This document shows positions 11,061 to 21,399 of a DNA stretch of 64,000 nt, piece by piece. Position 1 is the first letter of the stretch. Each line of letters starts with the position of its first letter. The translations under genes were made by a program, and so were the position numbers. This stretch comes from Euglena gracilis (lineage: Eukaryota > Euglenida > Euglenophyceae > Euglenales). The stretch spans positions 4,768,504 through 4,832,503 of the forward strand of contig CP154957.1 of the NCBI GenBank assembly GCA_039621445.1. Reading direction: 5' to 3'. Under the pieces are notes generated by a model that was given only the letters and a program-made list of their open reading frames with translations, was not told where the DNA came from and made no database searches.

Positions 11061-11156
11061 CTGCCCTGTCTCCGCGGCAAAGTGGACGCAGTGGCAGTGT
11101 TGGTTGAGGCCAAGGCAAACGTCAACTTGGCGGACAAGAAGGACCGGTCCGCACTC
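11061..11156 (+). CDS. Ankyrin-repeat exon 8
   Basis: Reads RGKVDAVAVLVEAKANVN, then LADKKDRSAL: the second ankyrin helix, loop and start of the next repeat. The CAG at 11160-11162 predicts an intron start at 11157, directly after the Leu codon. Joining to exon 9 gives RSAL-MAAAEAGHADAARLL, exact repeat spacing. The 5' end is uncertain (within 11061-11075), and the first helix of this repeat must come from an exon not identified. Confidence 0.75.
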
Positions 11157-12405
11157 ATTCAGTGCCATGCCTTTCCTCCTGTACCCACCCAGCCGCCCAA
11201 CCAAATATGTTCGCAATCACAAAGCACACACACACACACAACACACAATGCACACACAACACACACACACACACACACACGCACGCACACACACACAACA
11301 CACACCACACAACACACACAACACACACCACACAACACACACACACACACACAACACACACAACACACACAACACACACACAACACACACACACGCACGC
11401 ACGCACACACACACACACACACAACACACACAACACACACCACACAACACACACACACACACAACACACACACACACACAACACAAATACCCACCCTCCC
11501 CCCCAGGAAATTGTCCTCCCCTGGAAACTGTCACCTAAGCTCCATACTCGCTGAACTGGCACCATGGAGACCTGTCACCTACCTCATACTCGCTGACCTG
11601 ACAGGTGACAATTTCCCGGGGGGTGTAGGTACGCACACACGCACGTACGCAACAGAATACAACATAGCACAACACACGCACACACACACACGCGCGCGCG
11701 CGCCACCCCCACACCACGAACACAGCACACATTATCTGCCCGAACACACAATTTGCCCCAGCCCTTGCTGAACTAATGCCACGGGTTGGGCCAGTTGAGT
11801 TGAACCAATGCACATTCCTAAGACAGGAGGGTCAAGTCGGAGGCCAGGTCGTAGTACCGGTCAGTCTACAGCCCCTGCAAAAGAAGCCATCACATCAACC
11901 CATGGACACTCTGAACACTGCCAGTTCAGGTAAGGTAATCCCGGGAATTTAACTAAACTCCCCCAAAAATAAGACCCCTTGGTTTTTTTGGGGCAAAATC
12001 AAAAAACTTGACCCGTGTGTGTACAACTGTGAAAATGCCCCCAGATTTTTTGGCATTTTCGGTTTTTTTAACCCATTGTGCATTTTGCTGGCTTTGGCAC
12101 TTCTTCACTGTGGAAATTCCTGCTTTTTTTTTACTTATTTCTGGACCCTTCCACAGGAAGCCTTTTCTTTGGCTGGCATTTACAACAAAAAAAGCGAGAA
12201 TTCGACCGTAAATAAAAAGCCCCCTCCCCCGGATTTTCAGCAATGGACCCAAAAAGAAGACCCGCGATCTTATTTTTTTGGGCAGGGTTCAAGTCCCAAA
12301 AATTACAATCAACAGATTTCTTTTTGAAACATTGAAGGCCGCCGTACACATTCGCGCACCTCATGTCGCGGCTGCCCCCAGTGCCGGGGGCCCGGCGCTG
12401 CCGCC
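11157..12405 (+). other. Nonconventional intron, 1249 bp
   Basis: Starts ATTCAG and ends CTGCCGCC: CAG at +4, CTG at -8, with CAGTGCC against GGCGCTG near the ends. It contains the CA-repeat block and a B-type GACAATTTCC repeat (11498-11625). The splice position was predicted independently from the intron rule and from ankyrin spacing, and both agree. Confidence 0.75.
11221..11485. repeat. (CA)n compound microsatellite
   Basis: About 260 bp of CACACA interrupted by CAACACA units, giving an artefactual Thr-His or Cys-Val frame on either strand. A second short CACGCA block lies at 11635-11705. Confidence 0.9.
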
Positions 12406-12513
12406 ATGGCGGCCGCCGAGGCGGGCCACGCCGACGCGGCGCGGCTGCTGGTGGCCGCCCGCGCCAACGCCAGCGCGGCGGACAGCAACGCGCAGACTGC
12501 CCTGACGCTCGCT
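12406..12513 (+). CDS. Ankyrin-repeat exon 9
   Basis: Reads MAAAEAGHADAARLLVAAR, then ANASAADSNAQTALTLA: one complete ankyrin repeat plus the first helix start of the next. The CTG at 12398-12400 sets the start at 12406. Ala-rich, GC-rich codon choice is typical of this gene's exons. The intron after it is placed at 12514 because exon 10 begins with the residues that continue TALTLA. The internal Met is not taken as a translation start. Confidence 0.82.
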
Positions 12514-13188
12514 GTGCGGCGCCGACCGAGGCCCCGATGTGGGGGCTCTGCTTTGCTCCGCATGTGGGTTGGGAAGCGACGGGGGTTGGCACGTTGGTCC
12601 GCCACCTGTCCACCAATGCCCCACTTTTGGTTGGGCCCCCACGTCCCGTTCCGTCCAGCTGTTACCCAGCCAAAAGGTGCCAAACCTCCTGTGAATGACG
12701 GCCGTGGGACAAAAAAAATTAACAAACTGGTAGTTTTCAGGAATATTTTTGCATTTTGTATTTTTTTCGGGTACCTGGTCCAACCCCGGGTCGGGCCCAG
12801 TTCCAGCCGGGGGGGGGGGGAGGGTCGTCCAGCAGCCTTTTTCCAGCCACCCCACATATCCCAGCTGGACCCCGGTGGTCGCTAAGCAACGCCCTGGTCG
12901 GGGGATATCCATTTGGCCTGTGGTCAACTTCACCTTCCCAGAAGGAGGCAGCTAGCTCCCTGCCACGTCGAGAAGTGCAAATAGAAGTGTTCGATGCGAG
13001 TCCATGATGGGCGGGCTGAGTGGGCACCCCACCACAGCCGGGGTTTTCCTCTATTTCTGTTGGACTCCAAAATTGACCCCCAAAAGTCCCCCCCCCGCCC
13101 CCCCCCCCCGGCCCCCCCCCCCCAGGGGTGGGTGGGTGGGTCCGGATCCCCCGGGTCCTCAAAAAAAACCCAAAAAGCCTCTGCCGGG
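12514..13188 (+). other. Nonconventional intron, 675 bp
   Basis: Starts GTGCGG and ends CTGCCGGG. CGG at +4 can pair with CTG at -8 through one G-U pair. It contains a C/G-run element around 13090-13140 and a block at 12770-12860 resembling 62560-62620. Junction gives TALTLA-TLRGHLPVVRALL. Confidence 0.6.
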
Positions 13189-13260
13189 ACCTTGCGGGGA
13201 CACCTGCCCGTGGTGCGGGCCCTCCTGGATGCCGGCGCGTCCGAGTCCGCCCTCCCTGCC
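13189..13260 (+). CDS. Ankyrin-repeat exon 10
   Basis: Reads TLRGHLPVVRALLDAGASES, ankyrin positions 7-26. The start follows CTG at 13181-13183. The 3' boundary is approximate: the Ala-Ser-Glu-Ser stretch replaces ADVN and no CAG is found nearby. The next recognised exon begins at position 14 of a repeat, so a short exon is probably missed between 13260 and 13670. Confidence 0.7.
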
Positions 13261-13671
13261 CCACGCTGGATTGAAGCGTTCGCACACCCACCCAGGGCTG
13301 TGTGGGACCGGGATGTGGGCGAAAGGGCTCCGGCTTTTGGGATCAGGGGATCAGGGTGCACTTGTACACATCTTCTCTGCCAAAAGAGCAACAGCTGATG
13401 ATTGAGTTCCACAGCGTTCCTAAGAAAAAACATGATGTGACACATTTGTGAGACCTGCCGTGCATTATTTATACATGCATACACGCATGCATGATTACCA
13501 TCTGCAAGTTGTCATTTTAATTCTTAATGTTAATTTAATTCTTTTTTGTTTTTCTCTTATTTCACTGCACGTAAGTCGCGTCACTGATTTTTTGGTAGCT
13601 TGGCCCTGATTATCTCCGCAACCTCCCACATACTTCATCTAACACAACAACCTCTGGCCCCAAACCCAGCA

Positions 13672-13729
13672 CAGGCAGTTGCAGCACTTGTGCACAGCGG
13701 GGCAGACGTCAACGCCGCAGATGCGGAAG
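13672..13729 (+). CDS. Ankyrin-repeat exon 11
   Basis: Reads QAVAALVHSGADVNAADAEG, the second helix and loop of a repeat. It is joined to exon 12 through the shared octamer AAGGGCGG (13727-13734 and 14226-14233), giving NAADAEGRPSLQLACE with exact spacing. The 5' boundary is uncertain; AGCACAG precedes it. Confidence 0.75.
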
Positions 13730-14228
13730 GGCGGACCCCATTCCGGCCCTCTCTGACTGACTGTTAGGACCAAGTGCTGGAAAGCACTCCATCCCCAGGA
13801 TCACTACCACCGTGGTATTGCTTATGGAACTTCTCGCCGTCATTGTGTGTGTGTGTGTGTTGTTTCTTGTACTATTTTTACTCAACACAATTTTTTGTAT
13901 TTTTTTTGTATTTTTTGTATGTATTATTGTATTTGTATTTGTATTTGTATTTTTTGTATGTTTGTCATGGATGGTACATCCATGCCAAACATACAAAAAT
14001 ACAACACGGTATTGAACAAATGCACCAGGATGCATTTGCGTTTTTTTTCCAGGTCTTTTGTTTCCACGTTGGACAGAAAAGCACCGAAATTTTCTTTTTT
14101 TCAGGACAGATTTTTATATTTCTTATGGGTCACATTTCCTCTGATTCATAAGTTTGCACTTTTCTTTTGTACAGCAAATTGCTCCGCGATGGGTTCCCTG
14201 TCCGGGGTCTCACCCTGCCACAGAAAAG
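13730..14228 (+). other. Intron with duplicated AAGGGCGG boundaries
   Basis: Ankyrin continuity fixes the removed length at 499 bp but lets the cut slide within AAGGGCGG. The only frame ending in AG starts with GG (GGCGGACC...CAGAAAAG). The CAG/CTG pairing rule does not fit here. It contains a TTTGTATTTG low-complexity block at 13850-13970. Confidence 0.6.
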
Positions 14229-14309
14229 GGCGGCCCTCGCTGCAGCTGGCCTGTGAATGCCATGCCCCCGACGCGATCCAGGCCCTCCTGGGGGCCCACG
14301 CAGATGGCA
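14229..14309 (+). CDS. Ankyrin-repeat exon 12
   Basis: Reads GRPSLQLACECHAPDAIQ, then ALLGAHADG: ankyrin positions 32 to 25. The Cys-rich first helix (LACEC) is unusual, but spacing is exact. The 3' boundary is unresolved; CAG at 14301 would cut early at 14298 and leave too short a loop. Confidence 0.75.
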
Positions 14310-14469
14310 CGGCGACCAGCCGTCGCGCTGTGGGGAGTGTCATTCACTTCACACCTGCACTCACGCAGATGCACATTCATTTAGACACATTATATACATA
14401 TTGTATGGCTGTATGGCGGGTCAAAAGAATCTTGTTCCAGAACCTGATTTCAAATTTTAAAAGTTAAAA

Positions 14470-15500
14470 GTCAAACCTGGGGGGGGTAACGTCACGGAGC
14501 GGTGTTGATCAGGTGATGTAGAAATAGGTTGTGAGGTCCAGCATTTGGGTTCCTCCGAGATGTGCCGCCCCCCCCCCCTAGGGCCCTAGGGGTGGGGGAT
14601 GGCCCTGGTGTAAAATAGGGTGGTTTTGGACCTTGAAACCCCCCCCCTGGGCCGACCACCAAAGAAAATCCTATAAAATCTGGGGGGCTGTATAAGTGGA
14701 GGTACTGTATAAATGGAGGTAAATGGCCATTTTTGACTGTTTTTTTGACCATTTTTGGTCATTTTTGAGCTTTTTTTCGGCCAATTTTTTAACTCCCGGC
14801 CACCCACCACTATTTTGCAACCTTAACACCAATAATAGCTATCTCACCCTCCTCCACATCCTCAGGCAAGGCAAAATTGGCATCCTGGAAGGGGGATGGG
14901 AGTTCGGGTGGGGGGGTCGTGGGTAAACCCAGGCAGGTATTTGGGGCAGTTATTTTATGATTTTCACCAAATTTTCAGAGGTCCCAGGAAGCCTGCTTTT
15001 TTCTGCCATGTGGAGTCATTTTTTGACACGGTTTGTCGTGTTTTTTCCGTGGGATGGGGGAGTTATATGTCATGGCTTGCAGGGGGGATGTATTTCGCAT
15101 TTTCCCCCACATTTTTGCGCATTTTGCACAGTTTTTTTTCCAAATTTTCCAAAAAATGTGCATATTTGCGCTTTTTTTTGCATTTTGCACTTTTTTCCCA
15201 ATCTTTTCCACACGTTTGTTGCTTTTTGGCACATTTTTTGTGCACCAATTTTTTCGCATTTTTGTCCATTTTTTCAATTTTTGCATTTTTGTGCATTTTT
15301 TTTTTGCAATTTTCGAAATTTTCTGAAACTGACATTTTCCACATAATTCCATACAGTTCTTGTGATTTTGGTGCCATTTCTGTGTGTTTTTTGGACAAAT
15401 TTTGTATTTTCGAGATTCTTTCAATTTTTATCTTGGATCTAGTAGATGTTGAACATTTTTGCGCATTTTTTTCCTGAAAAATGCGCGTTGTTTTTCGAGG
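14470..15500. other. Intronic T-rich sequence
   Basis: 14570-14660 holds a C/G-run hairpin. 14940-15480 is strongly T-rich with repeated CATTTTT/GCATTTT units on the plus strand, giving Phe-rich or Lys-rich artefactual frames. No gene was recognised. Confidence 0.45.
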
Positions 15501-15599
15501 CCTGGCTGGAGCATCCCCCCCCCCCCTGCGGTTTGGTGGTTGGGCTCAAAGGGTGATTATAAATGGTGGAGGCGGGTTTCCACCACTCCCCCTGACGGC

Positions 15600-15664
15600 T
15601 GCCCCCGGCGCTGCTGCGGGCGGCCGCCGACAGCCACGCTGCCACGGTGCGCCAGCTGCTGGAG
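15600..15664 (+). CDS. Ankyrin-repeat exon 13a
   Basis: Reads PALLRAAADSHAATVRQLLE. It is interrupted at 15665 by an element with clean duplicated ends. With the element and one duplicate removed, the frame continues LLEGRVDVDGRNADGQTAL, matching ankyrin consensus residue for residue. The 5' end is set by CTG at 15592-15594 and an in-frame stop just upstream at 15593. Confidence 0.82.
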
Positions 15665-15983
15665 GGCCAGGGCGGTCCATAAGGGACGGGAAGTTTTTTT
15701 GTTTTTTTTTCGTTAAGGACCGCCCCTTAAGGACCGCCCCCCCGACCAAGGATCGACCGGGACTTGAACGGGGGTCGAAAACCAAAACGTCGAAAAACGC
15801 ATTTTTTGACGCTATGGGCGGATGGGCGATGTTCCAAAAGTGCCAGGAATCACTTTTTTTCCCGAAGTCGACCCGTTTCGGGCAAAATACGGCCACTTTT
15901 CGGTCATGGATTTTCAAAAAAATTTCTCGGCTGTGTTGGGACGGGATTTTTTTTTTTTTTTGCTTAAGGACCGCCCTGTGGAG
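15665..15983 (+). mobile_element. Family A element acting as an intron (319 bp)
   Basis: The exact octamer TGGAGGGC precedes CAG (15660-15667) and follows CTG (15979-15986). The ends AGGGCGGTCC and GGACCGCCCT are perfect 10-bp inverted repeats. Cutting at GGC-CAG...CTG-TGGAG gives CAG at +4 and CTG at -8 and restores the ankyrin frame. The internal sequence (GGGACTTGAACGGGGTCGAA, GATGGGCGATG, CCGAAGTCGACCC) recurs near 17.4, 21.4, 25.2, 26.7 and 63.1 kb. No coding capacity. Confidence 0.88.
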
Positions 15984-16047
15984 GGCCGCGTGGACGTGGA
16001 CGGCCGCAATGCTGACGGCCAGACGGCGCTCATGGTGGCGTGCCTCG
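15984..16047 (+). CDS. Ankyrin-repeat exon 13b
   Basis: Reads GRVDVDGRNADGQTALMVAC, the loop and first helix that continue exon 13a. The intron after it begins near GGGCAG at 16048. Joining to 16672 gives TALMVACLVAHHTALEVLL with exact spacing. Confidence 0.82.
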
Positions 16048-16160
16048 GGGCAGGGCCGCCCCATCCCTCCGGTGTGCCTGCTTGAGGGAAATGCAACAGC
16101 CCCCCCCCCACCTCCGAATAGAAGTCCCATGGCATCACTGGCATCACTCATAGGCTGGAA

Positions 16161-16336
<176 letters not shown>

Positions 16337-16365
16337 GCACGCGTGAGTGTTATGTGTGGGTGGGT

Positions 16366-16620
16366 GGGTGTGTTGTGTTGTGTTGTGTTGTGTTGTGTTG
16401 TGTTGTGTTGTGTTGTGTTGTGTTGTGTTGTGTTGTGTTGTGTTGTGTTGTGTTGTGTTGTGTGTGTGTGTTTATGAGTGTTATGTGTGTTCTGTGTGTT
16501 CTGTCTGTTGCATGTGTTGTGTGTGTGTGCATGTGTGTGTGCATGTGTGTGTGCATGTGTGCGTGCGTGCATGTGTGTGTGTGTGTGTGTGTTCCGTGCG
16601 TTGCGTGTGTTGTGTGTTGT
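16366..16620. repeat. (TGTTG)n pentanucleotide array and GT-rich tail
   Basis: 16369-16462 is a perfect (GTTGT) array of about 19 copies. 16463-16620 is degenerate TGTGTGCATG sequence. Both are intronic. Confidence 0.92.
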
Positions 16621-16671
16621 TGTGCGGATGGGCCCATTCCAAATTTCGGCTTTGGAGGGGTGGCCCTCACA

Positions 16672-16778
16672 TGGCCCACCACACAGCGCTGGAGGTCTTA
16701 TTGCAGCACCGGGCCGACATCCACCTCTCCGACCATGGCCGCAGAACTGCCCTCCTCATCGCCGCCCGGGACGCCAAC
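16672..16778 (+). CDS. Ankyrin-repeat exon 14
   Basis: Reads AHHTALEVLLQHRADIHL, then SDHGRRTALLIAARDAN: most of one repeat and the first helix of the next. The 5' boundary comes from ankyrin spacing. GGCCCTC at 16663-16669 complements GAGGGCC-like sequence after the CAG at 16051. CAG at 16782-16784 predicts the intron start at 16779, just after Asn. Confidence 0.8.
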
Positions 16779-17185
16779 GTGCAGCTCACTCCACTGCCAT
16801 CGGAAATGGAGCGGCATATGGAGAAAAGGTGGCGTGGGGGCGTTCGTGGTTTGGGGTCGCTTCGCCGCATATGCTGCTCTGCGATGCTGTTCTTCTGGGG
16901 CGGTCAGCTTTTTTGTCTGCTACTCCGAATTTAATTGTGTGTGTACTGTTTTTGGTTTGGATACCACAAGTGTTTTGTTTGGAGAACGGAAGGAACACCC
17001 CGGAAAAGGAGCATGCCAACAAAGTGGGGGACGCCCGTGGGACTCTTAGAAGCACGACACAAAGGCACGAAGCAGCGCAAAAGAAAAAGGCAAAAAAAAA
17101 GACGCCTATCAGCAGCTCGCATCGACCAGCAATGTATGGAACAGTAAGACATTAGAACCATCAGAACATTCTGCCCGGCAGGGGT

Positions 17186-17244
17186 GTGCCCGAGGCCCTG
17201 CAGCTGCTGGTGCACGCCCGGGCGGCGGTGAACGCCGTGGATAT
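17186..17244 (+). CDS. Ankyrin-repeat exon 15
   Basis: Reads VPEALQLLVHARAAVNAVD, the second helix and loop. The exact 5' base is uncertain (17183-17189), since spacing would be one residue long with Val included. The 3' end is well supported: CAG at 17248-17250 and an 11-bp perfect inverted repeat with the sequence just before exon 16 join it as AVDMRGRTPLMLAA. Confidence 0.78.
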
Positions 17245-17420
17245 GCCCAGGGCGGAGGCCATCAAGCGTGGCAGTGTCCCAGGAGGTCCCCCCCTCCCCC
17301 TTTGACACCACTCACCTATCTCGGGAAGGTCTTGGAAACTGTCGTGTCTCTGGCACGCCAACTTGTCACGGTCTGGACCAACACATAAGCTGACAGTTTA
17401 TGACGGTTTCCTGGGGAGAG

Positions 17421-17700
17421 CAAGGCGGTCCACGAAGACTTTTTTCCTGTTAAAGACCGCCCCTGAAGCGCCAACGGCTGGTCCAAGGGCCGAACGGGGT
17501 CAAAAACGCAACGTCAAGAAATGTGTCTTTTGGACGTTTTGGGTGGATGGGCACTGACTGGTCCAAGGATGCCAAAAGTCACTTTTCCCCCAATGTTGAC
17601 CCGTTTTTGCCAAATCCCACCCATTCTTTCAGCCATTTTTCCTCGCGTTTGCTTTGGACGTGCTCGGGCGGGAAACACTTTTCCGCTAAAGGCCCGACCC
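17421..17700. mobile_element. Family A element (degenerate copy)
   Basis: Contains AAGGCGGTCC, AAAGACCGCCCC, CCGAACGGGGTCAAAAACG, GGTGGATGGGC, GGTCCAAGGATGCC and a TTGACCCGTTTTTGCCAAA block in the same order as the 15.67-kb copy. The right end CTAAAGGCCCGACC is diverged and no target duplication is clear. Confidence 0.65.
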
Positions 17701-17841
17701 CGGGGAGCAGGGACAGTGGTCTATTAACAATGGGTCCGTTAACAATTGGCTGTAACAAGATTATTAATATATATATATACATACATACATACATATACAT
17801 ATACATATTGACGTATATTTATTGTTTAGGAATGGTGGTTG

Positions 17842-19387
17842 TTACAGTATTTATTCTTTTGTAAGGCCCAACAAAAAAAGTGCAGGGCCTAGCGAAAAAA
17901 GTTCAGGGCCTAGCGATAGAAGTGCAGGGCCTAGCGATAAAAGTATAGGGCCTAGCGATAAAAGTGCAGGGCCCAGCGTTAAAAGTGCAGGGCCTAGCGT
18001 TAAAAGTGCAGGGCCTAGCGTTAAAAGTGCAGGGCCTAGCGTTAAAAGTGCAGGGCCCATTCACAAAAAGTTCAAGGCCCAAGTGGGAAATTTTTTGGAT
18101 TTTTTTGCGCCTTGTGTGGCATTCGCCTTTCAACTCAGAAATGGACATAGGTATTTTCGGATGTGGGTTGTTTGCAACTGAGGCTATTGCCGTTTCATAT
18201 TGCTGATTGTGTGTAATGCACACCTGCGTGAGGAGTGTTCTTTCTGAACTTGAAGAGCAGAGGGCAAGGGCACAAGGCATGGAAAATGCGGAGCAGCTGT
18301 GGGGATGTGAACAAGCATCCTTTCAATTGAGTCGAGGGCACCACAGAATGATCTGGAGTATTGCAGACTCTGACAGCAAACCACACGATGTGCCCTCATA
18401 GAAATGGAAGTTGGTGAAGCTCCCAAAAAAAATGGCCCACATTTGCAAAAGCCACTGAAAGTTGCGAATTGCTGTTTGTATGCGCAGGAAGCTCTTTCCC
18501 GCTGCCTTGCCGGACAGCCCTTGTGAAAGTTACCCTCCATCACATATTTTGCATCATTATTTCTGCTTGATACTTTCGTTGTGTCATGATTATGGAGATA
18601 TTGCACCCCCCCCGGTGCAATGCCCTGTGGCGTTACTTCTTGTCATTGTGAGATTTGCGCAGGCTCCACAAAAAATAAATACGGAAAGTGTTCCTCACTC
18701 CTGCCTGAAATGGGTGCTGTTGGTGACACCTTCATATCCACGTTGTAAATCATCCACTTGTTTTTGGAATAAGTTGTGTGTTTGCAAATGTGGGCCATTT
18801 TTTTGGGAGCTTCACCAACTTCCATTTCTATGAGGGCACATCGTGTGGTTTGCTGTCAGAGTCTGCAATACTCCAGATCATTCTGTGGTGCCCTCGACTC
18901 AATTGAAAGGATGCTTGTTCACATCCCCACAGCTGCTCCGCATTTTCCATGCCTTGTGCCCTTGCCCTCTGCTCTTCAAGTTCAGAAAGAACACTCCTCA
19001 CGCAGGTGTGCATTACACACAATCAGCAATATGAAACGGCAATAGCCTCAGTTGCAAACAACCCACATCCGAAAATACCTATGTCCATTTCTGAGTTGAA
19101 AGGCGAATGCCACACAAGGCGCAAAAAAATCCAAAAAAATTCCCACTTGGGCCTTGAACTTTTTGTGAATGGGCCCTGCACTTTTAACGCTAGGCCCTGC
19201 ACTTTTAACGCTAGGCCTTGTACTTTTATCGCTAGGCCCTGCACTTTTAACGCTGGGCCCTGCACTTTTATCGCTAGGCCCTATACTTTTATCGCTAGGC
19301 CCTGCACTTCTATCGCTAGGCCCTGAACTTTTTTCGCTAGGCCCTGCACTTTTTTTGTTGGGCCTTACAAAAGAATAAATACTGTAA
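17842..19387. repeat. Large near-perfect inverted repeat
   Basis: Arms 17842-18447 and 18781-19387 are reverse complements with very few differences, around a 333-bp spacer (18448-18780). Outer ends are TTACAGTATTTATTC and GAATAAATACTGTAA. Each arm has a tandem array of about 20-bp units GCAGGGCCTAGCGTTAAAAG (17879-18057; 19173-19350), in which unit sequence differs slightly between arms. High arm identity implies recent formation or ongoing gene conversion. Confidence 0.9.
18207..18401 (+). CDS. Unrecognised small open frame inside inverted-repeat arm
   Basis: A 64-residue frame with a Glu/Gln-rich helical segment (VLSELEEQRARAQGMENAEQ) that may be a captured exon. The same frame occurs on the minus strand of the other arm (18828-19022). 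No family is recognised. Simple duplication explains both copies, so coding status is doubtful. Confidence 0.25.
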   Translation: MCVMHTCVRSVLSELEEQRARAQGMENAEQLWGCEQASFQLSRGHHRMIWSIADSDSKPHDVPS

Positions 19388-19499
19388 TAGTGCATTGTTA
19401 ATGGTGGTTGGTAATGGCAATTGTTAATAGCAATTGCTAATAGCGCATTATCCAAGCATGCAACGATTGTAGGAGACGCCCGCCCTCCGCCCTGCCGCC

Positions 19500-19623
19500 G
19501 CGGGGCCGCACGCCGCTGATGCTGGCGGCGGACAGCGAGCACGCGTGCGGCGCAGCGGCGGAGGTGCTGCTCGGGGCCAAGGCGGACGTCAACGTGGCGG
19601 GGCAGGGCGGCAAGACGGCGCTG
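19500..19623 (+). CDS. Ankyrin-repeat exon 16
   Basis: Reads GRTPLMLAADSEHACGAA, then AEVLLGAKADVN and VAGQGGKTAL. One repeat has two extra residues in the turn, followed by the start of the next. The start follows CTG at 19492-19494. The 3' end is placed after Leu because exon 17 continues it as TALIFAAGRGHCDV. The near-end sequences GCTGCCCGAGCC and GGCTTGGCTGC can pair. Confidence 0.82.
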
Positions 19624-20205
19624 CCCGAGCCTCCCCGCCCTCCCGGCGCACCCAGGAAAATAATGCAATGAAACACCAAAATGAATCAAATTTACAAAAA
19701 TAAAATAAATAAGTAAAATAAATGAAATTAAGTTGATTTTTTTGAGGCGCATTTCATCCAAGTGGGTGGTGGGCTGTCTTAGTGATTGTTGGTGCTTTCC
19801 GAAGGGGGGAAGGTCATGCGTGAGTCATATAAAACTTCAACAACTCTTTATTTGTGGTTTCCCAGTTTTATCTGTGTTGCTCAAAAGGTTTTGTTTCAAC
19901 GGGCGCCTGAGGGATGGCTTGCATTTTAGAAAATGAGGGATGTGAATGAGAAACATGGCTTTTCTTTCCAATGTGAGAAATCAGGAAATGCATTTGGAGA
20001 AAGAAAATACACTGCCATGCACTGCATATCGTAAGTGTTGCATATTATTTGTGCATATATTTTGTGTGTGTGTTATTATTTGTGCATATATGTGTTTGAG
20101 TTTATGATTGTTTGTTGGCAATCACATGCCCGGTATCACGTCTCACAGCACCTACCACGTGGGCCGTGGGATCGGCCACGGGTCCGGCAGGGGGGCTTGG
20201 CTGCG
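19624..20205 (+). other. Intron with pairable ends, 582 bp
   Basis: Position inferred from ankyrin spacing. The ends pair imperfectly, with CGA near +4 against TTG near -8 if the cut slides by one base. The content is AT-rich and unremarkable. Confidence 0.5.
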
Positions 20206-20303
20206 ATATTTGCGGCCGGCCGGGGCCACTGCGACGTCACGCTAGCGCTGCTGCGGGCCGCGGCGGACGTCAACAGTGCCACCGCCCAGGGGCTGACCGC
20301 TCT
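20206..20303 (+). CDS. Ankyrin-repeat exon 17
   Basis: Reads IFAAGRGHCDVTLALLRAAA, then DVNSATAQGLTA and two bases of Leu. CAG at 20307-20309 sets the intron start at 20304. Joining to exon 18 gives GLTALIYAAGNGHAAAAALL with exact spacing and a correctly completed codon. Confidence 0.85.
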
Positions 20304-20553
20304 GGCCAGGGCCCCCTCCCGTCCCCCTACGTGCCCCAGGCCCCGTTTTCCAGCTGCACCACGAGGGCGTGTTGTTTGGCCAGGTCGGCAAGCACAGTTA
20401 CCGGCACTTCATTCGGGAGGCTGCTGCCCTCCTCGTCAAATCTATCATTATCATATGCAACGCCATAGTTTGATTGGCCTTTTTCGTTGTTTTATTTTCA
20501 CGCCGCGCAGAGGCGCAAAAGCATCACCCAAAAAGGGCAGAATAAGGATATTG

Positions 20554-21287
20554 GGCAGCAAGCTACTACTTGGCCCCCCCGAGGGGGGGCCAAGTAGTAG
20601 CTCCAGGGGGGGGGGGGTAAATTTTTTTTGCGTTAATGATGGAATAGGGTTAGGGTTAAGGATTAGGGTTAGGGTTAGGCCTATGTTGTTGATTAGGTGT
20701 GGGTTAGGGTTAGGGTTAGGGTTAAACCTAAAGTTAGGTTTAAAGTTAGGCCTAACTTGCGCACTCCATCATTAACGCAAAAAAAATTTTACCCCCCCTG
20801 GACCTACTAAACCCCCCCAAATATAACCCCCCCCCAAATACAAAACCCAGCCCAAATATAAAACCCCCCAAGGACTTTGAAATCCCGCCCGAATATAAAA
20901 ACCCCCTCCAGCGCGAAGCGCCAGAAGGAAAAAAAAGCGACAAAATCTCTCTGAAATGGTGATTTTTGGCAGATTCAGGAGCACTTTTTACGAAAAACAT
21001 GTGAACACAGGAAAATTGCTCTTTGCCCTTTGCCCGAAAAGTGAAATTTTTGGACCCCCAAGGGTGGGCGTATTTGTGATTTTGGACCGAAAAAGTGACT
21101 ACTGGATCCCGCCAGGAAGTTTTCTTTTCCGACCGAATATAAAAACCCCCCAAATATAAAACCCCCCTCGGAGTCTTGAAATTTCCGCCCAAATATAAAA
21201 AAAAACCGGGGGGTTATATTTAGCCCCCCCCCGGGGGGGTTACTTGGCCCCCGGGGGGGGGGGGGGGGCAAGTAGTAGCTTGCTGCC
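20554..21287. mobile_element. GGCAGC-ended element with 8-bp target duplication
   Basis: Ends GGCAGCAAGCTACTACTTGG and its complement are flanked by GGATATTG (20546-20553) and TGATATTG (21288-21295), matching at 7 of 8. Inside are TGCGTTAATGATGGAATAGG and its complement CTCCATCATTAACGCA around TTAGGG-like sequence, a core shared with the elements at 34.9 and 41.0 kb. 20913-20919 is GCGAAGC. Non-coding. Confidence 0.8.
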
Positions 21288-21399
21288 TGATATTGATTTA
21301 AATGCAAGAACAAGAAATGTGCGGCGCTGAAACATGTTGACTGTGCGGTGAAAGCTCCAAGGACCGTCTGTGGCGATCATGAGGTGACCCCGCCTGGAG

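Larger units (their letters stand above)
17245..19499 (+). other. Nonconventional intron, 2255 bp
   Basis: Starts GCCCAG and ends CTGCCGCC. The end sequences CAGGGCGGAGG and CCTCCGCCCTG are perfect complements. CAG and CTG fall at +4 and -8. It carries a degenerate family A copy (17421-17700) and a large inverted repeat (17842-19387). Confidence 0.8.

Noticed and set aside
11155-11565. Cys-Val and Thr-His rich frames
   Set aside because: They are produced by the CA microsatellite and are open on both strands. The same applies to the frames at 16144-16680, 23684-24223, 27203-27600 and 28497-29010.
17879-18057. CRISPR-like array of 20-bp repeats
   Set aside because: Units are contiguous with no unique spacers, the host is eukaryotic, and the array is mirrored in an inverted repeat.
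20640-20745. True telomere or interstitial telomere array
   Set aside because: Copies are few, degenerate and embedded in a repeated element core found elsewhere in the window.
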